Shown here: piece after piece, positions 8,002 through 18,764 of the stretch
Position numbering within the stretch: the first letter of the stretch is position 1
Layout: each line of letters starts with the position of its first letter
Source of the DNA: Daldinia sp. FL1419
Lineage: Eukaryota > Ascomycota > Sordariomycetes > Xylariales > Hypoxylaceae
DNA: 19,289 bases
Direction: 5' to 3'
Assembly: GCA_025201765.1 (NCBI GenBank)
Contig: MU623672.1
Span: 1 to 19,289, forward strand
Program-made: the position numbers and the translations under genes
The notes under the pieces: model-generated
Told to the model about the DNA's origin: nothing
The model's database searches: none
Seen by the model: the letters and a program-made list of their open reading frames with translations, nothing else

Positions 8002-8375
8002 TGAACTGGGGTAATATAATTATGTAATAGAGTTATCCTGTAAAACCCCCCTCTAAAATTTACACACACTCTTTTAGATATAAATAGGCCTTTAGCAATT
8101 ATTTTTTACCTAATTAATTCAAATTCTATATAATTCTTTCAGATTTTTTTTTATACAACTTCATATAAATAATATACACTTCTCTTATCTATAACCTCAT
8201 AATATACACTACCATTACCAAACAATTATATATAATAATTCTTCTATACAATTATTCTATTACCCTCCTCAAGATATAATCACCTTACATTCTCAAACTC
8301 ATACAACCTTTGGTTTATTATAGGTTAATTGAAATGCAAAGCATATTCTACAAGAATTATTAAAGTTCTTATTTA
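8002..8375 (+). repeat. Solo LTR copy
   Basis: It starts TGAACTGGGG and ends ...GTTCTTATTTA (mutated GTTCA end), 374 bp. Relative to the 5' LTR it shows mostly G-to-A changes (GTGTGATTAGG to ATATAATTATG) and keeps many C. TATA-like ATATAAATAGG is retained. Confidence 0.75.
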
Positions 8376-8770
8376 ATAATTACATAATTGAAACTACCTT
8401 ACAAAAACCTTATTAACCTCTATAAAACCAATTATTCTAAAGGCTCTACAGGATTTTAAACATAAATAGGCCCTCAAGAATTGTCTTTCTTATCTGATCA
8501 GCTCAAACTCATCATAACCCTTCAAAAGTCACTTTCATAAAACCTTCATATAATAATATACATTCTTTTAATCTTTTCTTAAATATAATATTCTTATACG
8601 TACTACTATTGGCAAGCAGTTACCTCTAATAGTTCTTCTACCCAATTATTTCAATACCCTCCTTATAATATAGATATTTTACATTTTTTATATTCATATA
8701 ATCTTTAGCCTATTATGGAGTAATTAAAGTGTAGGGCATATCTTACAGGAATTATTAGAGCTCCTATTTA
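8376..8770 (+). repeat. LTR copy directly abutting the previous one
   Basis: It resumes at ATAATTACATAATTGAAACTACC, which aligns from about base 17 of the LTR onward, and runs to CTCCTATTTA. The first bases of the family (TGAAC) are not visible, so the left end is altered or missing. Together with 8002-8375 it forms a head-to-tail LTR pair with no internal region between. Confidence 0.65.
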
Positions 8771-9571
8771 TTATAAGAAAAAGTAATACTTTTATATTTG
8801 AGAAATTAATCTGATTAAATAAGAAAATAATTTCTAAGGGCTTATATATTAAACAGGAACTAGCACTTAAGATGATATATTCAACTAAAGATAAAAAAAT
8901 CATATACTATTATAAGAAATTTTATAAAAAATAATACTTAAGGAGCTTGACTTTTATAATAGAAAACTTGATCTAATTAGATAAAAATCAATTTTTAAAG
9001 ATTTATATATTAAATATAAATTTTAATAGTTTTTGTAGGATATGTTGTACCCTACACTTCAATTATTTTATAATAAATTAGGTATATTTTAAAGAAGGTA
9101 TTAAAGTAATTAAACAAAAAATTAAATAATATAAGTAATTATTTACAATAGTAACTAGTGTTTGAGATAGAAAAGATGATATATTTAATTGGAGATAATA
9201 TTATAAATTATTATAAGAAATTATAAGAAAAGCTAAATAAATTGATGTTTAAGAATTTAATTTGATTAAGTAAGAATTAGTTTTAGGAGTTTATATATTA
9301 GATAGGAGTTTTAATTTAAAATTAATATTATTGAATAGGAGTTATAATAGTTAAATATAAGGTAATTATATTTTAAAAGATGGTATTAAAGTAATTAAAT
9401 AGAAGGTAATAGAGGTAATTGCTTATAATAGTAGTTAGTGTTTAAGAGGTTAAAGAAAAAAGAGGTGTATATTATTATATAAAATTATAAAATAATTTAT
9501 TAAGTTGTTAAAAATGTAATATATGAGAATTTGGCCTAATTAGATAAGAATTAATTTTTAAAGATTTATAT
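8771..9571 (-). repeat. Array of truncated LTR copies in inverted orientation
   Basis: At least three inverted partial units can be followed. One ends near 9006, one covers about 9007-9300 and one 9332-9571. The middle and last open with the LTR's 3' end (for example ATTTTAATAGTTTTTGTAGG at 9019) and each stops in the same middle part (..AGATTTATAT or ..GTTTATATATTA). A further piece of the same middle part ends near 8855 (CTGATTAAATAAGAAAATAA). The plus strand is C-poor and G-rich, the mirror of the forward copies to the left. A shared breakpoint suggests duplication of an already shortened unit. Confidence 0.6.
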
Positions 9572-10006
9572 TGAATTGGTGTAGTGTGAATATATGGTTG
9601 GAATATATAATAGGGATATGTAATAGGAGTATGCAGTAGGAGTACGTAATAGGAGCTATTTTGGAGGATCCTCTGATAGACCCTTATAAGATTTATATAT
9701 ATTTATTTAGATATATATAGGTTTTAGTAGTTATTTTCTTACCTGATTAGCATAAGTCATAGATAGTTCTTCAAAGATTATTTCTATATAGCTTTATATA
9801 AATAATATATATTCTTTAAGCCTATACCTCATCGTACGCGCTACTATTGCAAAGCAGTTACATATAGTAGATCATTTATCTGATTGTTTTAATATTTTTG
9901 TTAGGATATAGTTATTTTGTATCCTTGAGTTTATATAGCCTCTGGTTGTTATGGGTTAGTTGAAGTATAGGGTATATCTTGCAGAAATTATCAGAATTTT
10001 TATTTA
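9572..10006 (+). repeat. Solo LTR copy with internal expansion (435 bp)
   Basis: It starts TGAATTGGTGTAGTGTG and ends ATTTTTATTTA. It is about 40 bp longer than the 395-bp LTR because a 13-bp unit near its left end is repeated. Its changes relative to the 5' LTR are mainly C-to-T (AACC to AATT, CCATTG to CTATTG), with G retained, opposite to the copy at 8002. Confidence 0.75.
9590..9654 (+). repeat. 13-bp tandem repeat inside an LTR copy
   Basis: Five consecutive 13-bp units (9590, 9603, 9616, 9629, 9642) of the form ATATGTAATAGGA / GTATGCAGTAGGA / GTACGTAATAGGA. The 5' LTR has one such unit (GATTAGGTAATAGGA region). The last three units are close to each other, so the expansion is younger than most of the mutation. 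Confidence 0.7.
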
Positions 10007-10044
10007 ATATATATTTGGAAAAGACTAATGGAGATTTTAGGAAA

Positions 10045-10118
10045 GGTGTTCTAAGGAGGTTAATAGGTTTTTATAAAATAATTTTAATTATATAATTATA
10101 TTATTATGGTTTAATATA
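10045..10118 (-). repeat. Inverted LTR fragment (5' end of the LTR)
   Basis: GGAGGTTAATAGG.. to ..TATTATGGTTTAATATA matches the reverse complement of the LTR's first 75 bp (ending CTGGTTCAATA in the reference). It abuts the next inverted copy within about a dozen bases. Confidence 0.55.
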
Positions 10119-10130
10119 TATTATTAATAT

Positions 10131-10274
10131 TGAATAGGAGTTTTAATAATTTTTGTAAGATATACCTTACACTTTAACTACCCCATAATAGGTTAGAAGC
10201 TATATTAGCCAGAGGATATAAGGTGATTATATTTTAAGGAGAATAAAATGATTAGATAGAAGAATAAATATATA
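10131..10274 (-). repeat. Inverted LTR copy interrupted at 10274
   Basis: It starts TGAATAGGAGTTTTAATAAT and follows the reverse complement of the LTR's 3' third, including GTAAGATATACCTTACACTTTAACTA-like sequence and GAGGATATAAGGTGATTATA. It stops abruptly after AATATATA, where other copies would continue into TGTAACTGCTT-like sequence. Confidence 0.65.
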
Positions 10275-10310
10275 CTAGTTTTTTTTAGATGAGCCGCTTC
10301 GCGGCTCATC
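10275..10310 (-). mobile_element. Helitron-like 3' terminus
   Basis: Read on the minus strand: a perfect 10-bp hairpin (arms GATGAGCCGC and GCGGCTCATC, loop GAA), nine bases, then CTAG followed by T. Helitrons end with a GC-rich hairpin about 10 bases before CTRR and insert between A and T. The CTAG end coincides with the break in the inverted LTR, and the A|T target context fits. The body would lie to the right (minus-strand orientation), but no 5' TC end or Rep/helicase remnant was found, so length and coding content are unknown. The stem is the most GC-rich perfect palindrome in the window. Confidence 0.5.
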
Positions 10311-12900
10311 CCATTTTTATTATTTTACACTTCCAATCAATCCCAAATGCTTTTATATAATCTTATTTAAACTTTTTCTATTTTTTTATCTATTGTATAA
10401 TAATATTATATCATTCTCTTACTTTATTAATAAATTATATAGTAAAATTACATTATTTTATCCTTTTATTAATAAATTGCTATATTATGTAATTACAGAT
10501 TTCCACTTTAAACTTAAACTAGAACCACTCTTTTTCAAATACTCTTTTATACCTTTTACAATATAATCAAATTTATTTTAACTATTTTTAACTTTATTTT
10601 TTAATATATATTTATTATATAATAAAATTAAATTTATATTTTTATAAATTATATTCTAATAAATCTATTTATATTAATATTTTATTTTTAATAATAGTTA
10701 TAATTGATTTATTTTAGGTAAAATTTTTTAAAAGTTTATAGGAATTATGAACCTTATGTTATATATTACATAATTAGGCAAAATCCTACAACTATTACTA
10801 AATTTAAATTTCTTTAAATTCTGATTAATGTTTTATAATGGTTTCCAATATTTATTCCAATTTAACCTTAACACATAAAATTGTTACCAATAAGGCAAAC
10901 ACCTTAAAGGTGCCTGTAACATTTCCCAACCAAATTAAAAAACATACTTAACTTATTATAAAAAAAAATGAAAATAAAAATATTCAATTTTTAAAAAATC
11001 CTTAATTAATAATTGATAATTTTAATTAAAACTTTATATTTATTTTTACCTAAAATTTTTATAATAAATTATACTTCCCTCTTTTATATAATTTAATTTT
11101 TAAAATAAATAATCTACTTAAAAAAATATCCTTTAACCTTAAAATTAATATTAATTATATACTTTATATAATTTAATATCTTAAATAAATTTAAAAAATA
11201 TATATTAATAATATTATTATTAATATAATAAATAACCTTAATATATATTTTATTATTTTTACTTTTAATTATATTATTTTAAATATTAACAAAATTTATA
11301 ATTTATTATTAAATAATATTTATTTTTTTAATCTTTTTATAAAAATTAAAAATATTATCTTTATAATTTGTAATTAAATATTATTCCTATTAATAATTAC
11401 AAAAATAATTTTATCCCCTTTTATATTTTTATCTATATTAATTATAAATATTCACTATATTTAATTATTTATAAATTTATAATCAAAATCATTCTCCTAC
11501 CAAATATAATATATTTATATTATATAAAAAATAACAATATTTTTTATTATTATATTATTATCTTTAATTATCTTAATAAAACTTGTACTTCCTATTATTA
11601 TAATAATAGTGGCAATAAATATTTATACCAATTTAATATATATTTTTATTATTAATTTTTATTAATTATTATTAAAAAATAAATTAATATATTATAATCT
11701 TATTTAAATATAATAAAATGGGAAATATTTCCATTATTACATTAATAAGTAAATTAATATTATCCTAATCTAAATTAATCAATAACAATAATGCCTTACC
11801 ATTATTTTATAAACTTGAAATTATTTAATAAAAAATTAAAAGATTAAATAATATAATTAATTAGATTAAGTAAGATATAAAAGTAGGTATTATATACCTT
11901 TATTAATTTTAAAAAATTATTAATAATTTATTTTTTTGAAATAATAATAATATCCGAAATTTTTAATAAGTTTTTTTTTATGGGATTAATTAATAAATAT
12001 TATAAATATTAAGCAATATTATAGGTTTAATAGTGAATGAAAAGGGGTAAAAATAGGTTATATTATTTCTTTAATTTCTTTAATACTATAATTTCTTTTA
12101 ATTATATTTATATAGTTATACTAATTATTATTAATTTAAATAATTTATTTTTTTTTAATGATTTATTGCTTTTTTTGTATATTAAATAGTTACTATTTAT
12201 TTGAACATATGTTATTTATTTTAAATATTAGTGTTATATGATTTTTATTAGTTTTTAAAATATTTTAAGATATACCACATTTAAAAAACTTAAATTCAAT
12301 TTAGGTGATTTTAATATTTTTAATTTTTAAATATTTTTAACCCTAAATATTACCATATAAAATTAATTATAAATAAAAGGTAGGAATTATAAATTAATAT
12401 TAATAATATTAAAAGATTGGTTTTATAATTTATTTATAATTATAACAAAATAAATTAAAATTGGGAATTATCATCAAGACCACAGAAATAACTAATTGTT
12501 ATTGTTTTGGATTAATTTTATTTTAAAAATTATATAAACTTTTCTATTAAATTCTTTCTTAATTATTTACACTTTAATACTATATTTTCCAAACCAAATA
12601 ATTACTAATTAAATATTATTATAGAGATTTTTATTAAGATTTAAATTATATAATAATATAATTAGAATACCAATTTTTAATTATAATTTAACTAAGGATA
12701 TTTCCATTAATTATAAAGATTATATTATCTTTATCAATAATTAATAAAGATTTTCATTACTTATTACAATATAATTATTAATGGATTAATATATTTTAAA
12801 TTTTTTAAAGATTTTTTAAAATAGGTTATTATTGATTGTATTAATTAAGATATTATATATAAATAAAATATATTAAATAAAAAAAATTGTGAAAATTTAA
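10311..12900. other. AT-rich mutated DNA, no gene found
   Basis: 10311-11700 is distinctly G-poor and C-containing on the plus strand. 11000-11830 is almost only A and T. From about 11830 G becomes more frequent again. All frames are broken every few codons. The one clear structure is the imperfect inverted repeat at 10883-10920. Part of this may be the body of the putative Helitron, but nothing in it can be recognised. Confidence 0.5.
10883..10920. repeat. Imperfect inverted repeat
   Basis: Outer arms GTTAC and GTAAC enclose AGGC/GCCT-like bases and inner arms CACCTT and AAGGTG, with unpaired bases on the left side. It is richer in GC than its surroundings. It may be a transposon-end or hairpin remnant, with no further support. 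Confidence 0.3.
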
Positions 12901-14400
12901 TTAACTATATTTAATAATATTTGAAAATATATATGATTATATAGTTACTAATTACTCTTAAATGTCTTTGTTAAGTTGGGTAATAGAATCATTCTGTCTT
13001 ATTTGGGATTATAAGAGATTTTATGGAATTATTTAGTAAATTTAATATTATTTATATTTGTTTATACAACCCTTATATTTACAATAAAAACTAATTATTA
13101 AAATTAAATTTATATAAATAAATTTTATAAATAAGTATTAATAATTTGTAGGTGTGACCTTTTCCAAACCATAAGTAAAATTTGTGTAAAATCCCTTTTA
13201 AAAAAAACAAGAATACCACCAAATAACAAATTATCTTCCCATATATTACATAATATCTTATAAATAACTTTAAAAACATATTTATATTACATAATTATTT
13301 TATCCTAAATAATTAACAATATTTATTAAAAAAATTTGGTAATTATTGATTCCTATTAAATAAAATAAATCAAATTAATATTAAACTTAATCAAAATACT
13401 AAATTATAAATAAATTATCTTCCTTCTAAATAATAAAAAAATTATTATTCTTAATGAAATTATGTATAAAATTATTTTATCTTCCAAATAATAATAATAA
13501 TAAAGTATCAAATATAAAAAAGTTTTTTTAATTTTAATAATGCCTTAAAGGTAAAAATACACATTATAAAAATTATTTTATATTATTTTTATAATTATCT
13601 TAAATATAAAATATTAATATTCATTAAATTTAAATAATATTTAATTTTATAAAACTACTTCCTACTTTTTATTATAATTTAATTTATTATTTAAAAACCA
13701 ATTTCTTTTTCCCTTTTCCTAATTATAAATAAAATTAGAGAAATTAATTTTTAATTAATCTCAACTCCTTATAACAACCTACTTAATTAAATAAAATTTA
13801 TAATTAAAATAAATTACTTCAATAAAAATTAATAAATTAAGATAACCCATTACCACCCTTAATAAATCATTATAAAATTAATTTTTATATTTAATCTATA
13901 TATTTAAAAGTAATTAATAATTATTATTACTAATAATATAAATAAATATAATCTTTAATTATTTATTAGAAACAAATATGTTCATTTCTTTAAAAAAGTA
14001 TTCTTAATATTTTTTATCTTTTAATAAACCTTGTGCTTTACAAACTTACTAAAAAATATTATATTAAATACCCTTATAGATAAATAAATCTAATTAATTA
14101 GTAATTCTTAGAACCATTATAAATAATATTTATAGATAAAATCTCTTTTTAGTTTTTAAATGAACAAAATAAATACAACCAATTTTTCCCCTTATTTTAT
14201 ATGTATATTTGACCCATTTTTCCCCAAAAAACCACTGGAAGTTACCAGGAAAATCTTAATATAAAATATACCACCCATTTTAATTATTTTTATTATAATT
14301 AAATTATATAATTAATATTAAATAACTTTATTCAACCATTTATACTAATAATTTTGCATTTTTATTTATATTATAAGTTAATTTATCTTTATTAAAGAGG
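12901..14400. other. AT-rich mutated DNA, no gene found
   Basis: 12940-13080 is relatively G-rich. 13280-14330 is strongly G-poor on the plus strand (C-containing). A 62-codon minus-strand open stretch at 13091-13279 lies here but has the low-complexity composition of random AT DNA. No repeats beyond short AT runs. Confidence 0.5.
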
Positions 14401-16525
14401 TAAATGGCTAAAAATTAAACACTAAGCTCAATACCATAAATAAGATATTTAAATATTTAATTTATGATTTCAAAAGATTTAATAAATTAATTATATAAAT
14501 ACTTATTAATTTTATTATAATTTTAAACCTATTAATTAAGATTAATTTATATTTTTTCCATTTATAAATGCATAATAATTTTATTATTATCCTTATAAAT
14601 ATATTTATAAATATATTTAATAATTTTAATTAAAATATATATTTCCACATTAATATAAACCTAATATTTTTAATTTAAGTAAAAATTATATAAAATTACC
14701 TAATTATTATTAAATATTTGCAATTTTAAATTATTATTAAGGATTTTGATTGTAGACCTTCACTTATAAATCGGATAACCATTAAGATTTATTATTATTT
14801 CAATATAGAATAACTTTAGAAAACCTTTAGAGTAGGTGTTCTTAATTATATATAAAAAATTTAGCCTACTTTACCTACAAAGTCCATATATTATATTTAA
14901 AAGTATTATCTTTTATAAGATATTATTTAAATCAATATCTAATTTGGATACTTCTGTACAAACCATTTTATTAATATACACTAATTATAAATAAAGGTTA
15001 TGATTGGTGTTCGCCAAAAAGACCAAATAATATATATGTAATAAACCTTATTTTTAATATTTGATAATCCATATTAACCTTATATATATCTTAAAATATA
15101 ATTACAATTTTATATCCTTTAAAAGCACTACATATTTTTGATTGAAGATTTTTACATTAATATTAGGCTAATTATTTATAATCTATCCCAAAAAAAACTT
15201 ATTTTTAATTTTTAGTTAATTTAAATTTATTATAAAAATAATAAATAATATTGAACAACCAAATTTATAAATAATAACCATTAAATTTTAATAATAATAA
15301 AATATAAATCTTTTTAAATCTATGAATATTATTAATAAATAAGTAATATGTTTAATTAATGATATATTAATATTTTTAGTTAATATTATATTGTTAAGAC
15401 CATTTTTAAAAGTTTTATAAAAATTATTTTGTTTATATTGTAGTTAATTGAGAAGGTTTTATTTTATTATAACCTAAGTATTAATTAAATATTATTGAAA
15501 GAGTTGTTTAAAAATAAAAGGTATTAATTCTTGTTAATAATAATTGTAAAAATAAAATTAAAAGTATTGTTATAATGTTAAATTTATTTTTTTATGACCA
15601 TTTCTATTGATAAGTATTATTGAATTTTATTTAATTCTTTTGTGCAGTTATATTAAAGGATAAAAGAGGGGTATGTAAAATGGGTAAATAATTGGGATTC
15701 TTGCGTAGGAGTATATAAAAAAGCTTAAAATATCTTGTTTAATTAAAATAATTTCCTTTTATTATTATCTTATATTGGATATATTTGGAATGATTTTAGT
15801 AATGTTGTTTGTTATTGGAAGATTCTTTCGTTTTTGGTTAGCACCTTCTTTAATAATAAGGTTTAGATTTGATTTTAAGATTGTTTTAATTTAAGTTTAA
15901 TTAATTTTATTTTTTTTTAATTGGTATATGGTGTTTTATAATTGTTTTTGAATGGTGATGTATTTTTTTATGTAGGGATTTTTTCTATAAATTTTTTTAG
16001 ATAATTATATTAGGATATTTGTATTTAAATTATTATTATTTATTGTTATTTGATGTTAAGAAGCTATTTGTAGGTTGTAAAAGTATAATTGGGTATATTA
16101 TGATTTTTTGTTTAATATTATATTTATTGGGTTAATTTGGTAATATAAAATTCTTTATATTTGGAAGTAGTTTAATTTTGTATTGTTATTGGAATAATTA
16201 ATAAATTTATAGTATATAAAGGTAAAAATAAATATTAAATTATAATATTAAATATTTTTTTTAAATAATTTAGTTTTGGGATTAATTTTGGTAAGTAATG
16301 ATTATAAAAATTCAGGTAATTCATAAATTTCCATTAAATTAATATCTCTATTCTTATAATATAAATTATAGATTTTAATTTTTCCTATTTTATTCCTTAA
16401 TTATTTGTTTAATTAATGTAATATATTATATATATTATATTATTTATCTATAATTTTATTATTATAAATTTTGGTTATTAAAAGATTATTTTTTAATAAT
16501 CAAAATAAATATTATATAAAAAATC
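14401..16525. other. AT-rich mutated DNA with a C-poor block, no gene found
   Basis: 14400-15330 is mixed. 15340-16320 is strongly C-poor and G/T-rich on the plus strand, the opposite of the block at 13280-14330. No frame, RNA or repeat can be supported. Confidence 0.5.
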
Positions 16526-17069
16526 TTAATTTTTATTAATTGTAACTTTTATATGGTTAATTAATTATGAATACCATTAGTTTTTTAACAGAATGATCTT
16601 ATCTAACAAAAAACCTTAATTATTATTATTTAAAAATTTTATATAATTAAACAAATTAAATAAATTAAATAAATACAAGAGATTCATAATGATCTTTTAA
16701 TATTATTAACTTTTTAACAAAACAATTTTATTTAATAGGCCTTAATTACTATTATTTAAAAATTTTATGTAGTTAAATGAATATAGGAATTTTTAAATAA
16801 TTTTTTAATATTGTTAACTTTTTAAAAAAATAACTTTATTTAATAGAAAGCCTTAATTACTATTATTTAAAAATTTTATGTAATTAAATAGGTATAGAAG
16901 GTTTAAAATAGTTTTTAAATATTATTAATTTTTTAGGAAGGTAATTTTATTTAGTAGATTTTAATTACTATTATTTAAAAACTTTATATAATTAAATAAA
17001 TATAAAAATTTCTAAATAATTTTTTAATATTATTAATTCTTTAAGAAAGTAACCCCATTTAATAAGAAC
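16526..17069 (+). repeat. Tandem repeat of about 110 bp, five units
   Basis: The recognisable unit start CTTAATTACTATTATTTAAA recurs at 16615, 16741, 16852 and 16960, with a more divergent first unit near 16526. Spacings are 126, 111 and 108 bp. Each unit carries a middle ATTAAATA and a TTAATATTATTAACTTTTTAA-like segment, then TTTATTTAATAG. Units differ mainly by C/T and G/A changes. No coding frame. Confidence 0.75.
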
Positions 17070-17345
17070 CAATATCTTAATTTAAGTTCTTTTAAAAATA
17101 TTAATTACATTTGGATTTAATTTTTATAATGGTTGGTATTATTTGGGAATATAATATAATTAATATATTTTATAAAAAAGATTAATATTAGAATTTATAT
17201 ACATTTTAAAAAGGTTTTAAACTTTTTTATATTTAACACACATTTTTAAAAGAATGGGAATATCTATTAGGAAATAATAACTTTTAAAAAAAAGAATTAA
17301 TAATAGAATTTTTTTTAAAAAATAATTTTAATATTTATAAATTAA

Positions 17346-17378
17346 TATTTATATATTTATATATTTATATATTTATTA
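17346..17378 (+). repeat. AT microsatellite
   Basis: Repeated TATATATTTA-type units (ATATTTAT..) over about 33 bp. A simple-sequence tract with no further meaning visible. Confidence 0.65.
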
Positions 17379-17611
17379 TAAAATATAAAAGAAATATTAA
17401 TAATTTATTTATCTTTATTCTTCTTTTTTTACTATATTTATCTTAAAAGAGTTAAAAATAAAAATTATTTTTAATTCATTATTATTAAAATTATTTATAA
17501 AGTTATATTAAATAGAAAATTTAATTTTTTATTTATTTTTACCAGTTTTTCATTTTTTAAAATAAGGTACTAGCAGTTAAGGCTTTTATTTGATAATAGG
17601 GTTAGAAAAGG

Positions 17612-17660
17612 GTGGATTGGTGTTGGAATCTTTTATAAAACCCTTATCACCATTATCCAC
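17612..17660. repeat. Imperfect inverted repeat with GC-bearing arms
   Basis: The left arm begins GTGGATTGGTGTTGG. The right arm ends ATCACCATTATCCAC, its reverse complement apart from a 2-base bulge and a few mismatches. The centre is ATCTTTTATAAAACC. The arms stand out by their G and C content. It may be a small palindromic transposon or hairpin remnant. Confidence 0.45.
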
Positions 17661-18764
17661 TAAATTATTTTTAAAACAATTTTATTTAATTTTAAATAAA
17701 ATAAATAATTTATAATTAATATTAATTTAACCTATAAATTTATATTTTTAATAATTAAAGATATTTTATAATTCAATTACCAATTTTAAGGGAAAGATAA
17801 TATTATTTAATAAAAAAAATATAATTATAACCTTATCCTTTTTAAATTTATAATATTAAAAAAAATTACAAATTAATAATAATAAATTAAAATTTATATA
17901 AGAAATTAGGTAATTTTAATTACTATTGTTTATGTTTTAAAGGATTTATTTAATTAACACTATTATCTAAGAAAATATATTTAAAAAAAATTTATATAGT
18001 TTAAGGATTATATTATGTAAATATAATTTGAAGATTTTGGAAGTGGTAAGATTTTAAATAAAATAATATTTATATTATAAATCCCCTTTTTTAGGCGTAA
18101 GATTTTTGTAGTTGAAGTAAATAGGATTATTTGTTAAAACCTTAAAGAATTTATAAGATTTTGTTTGTGTATAGATCTAATATTTCCTATTAGGTTTTGA
18201 TGGGAAGTTTATGTAAGATGGAATTATATTTCTAAAATTATGGATATGTTGAAGGAATATTTTGAAAATATAAATAAAAATAATACATTAAAAATATAAA
18301 GGTTAATTTTAATATTAAAAGTTTAAGATTTTTTAATTAATATTAATTAGGTTTTTAAAATAATTATTAACCTTAAAAGTATAGTAAAAAAGATAGGTAA
18401 TAGGTATTTTATATTAAATTATAAAATTATATTATTTTTTATAATAATAATTTTTTTTAATAATATAATTATAAAAAGGATTTAATAATTCTTATAACTA
18501 TTTTATTTATATTAATTAGGAGTGGAAGCAAATTTATTACCTTTATCTATTCTTAATTATGGATTATTATGATTTTTGGTTTTAAAAATACGGTTTCAAG
18601 TTTCTATTAGTAATTGATGTTAATCTTTAAGAATATAAAAAAAAGGACATTAATTATGAACTTATACAATCAATTTCTAACATATTTTATTAAATATTTT
18701 ATACTATAAATTAAAATCAATAATAAAAATTAAACCCAAAATTAAAATAAAAATTGGTAAAAAT

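Larger units (their letters stand above)
17070..18764. other. AT-rich mutated DNA, no gene found
   Basis: It holds an AT microsatellite (17346-17378) and a hairpin-forming inverted repeat (17612-17660), described separately. 18000-18260 and 18480-18640 keep more G than the rest but show no frame longer than a few dozen codons and no recognisable domain. Confidence 0.5.

Noticed and set aside
13091..13279. 62-codon minus-strand open frame
   Set aside because: Composition is Phe/Leu/Ile/Tyr/Lys as expected from random AT DNA. The C-poor/G-poor bias of the block lowers stop frequency on one strand. No motif, neighbour frame or conserved feature supports it.
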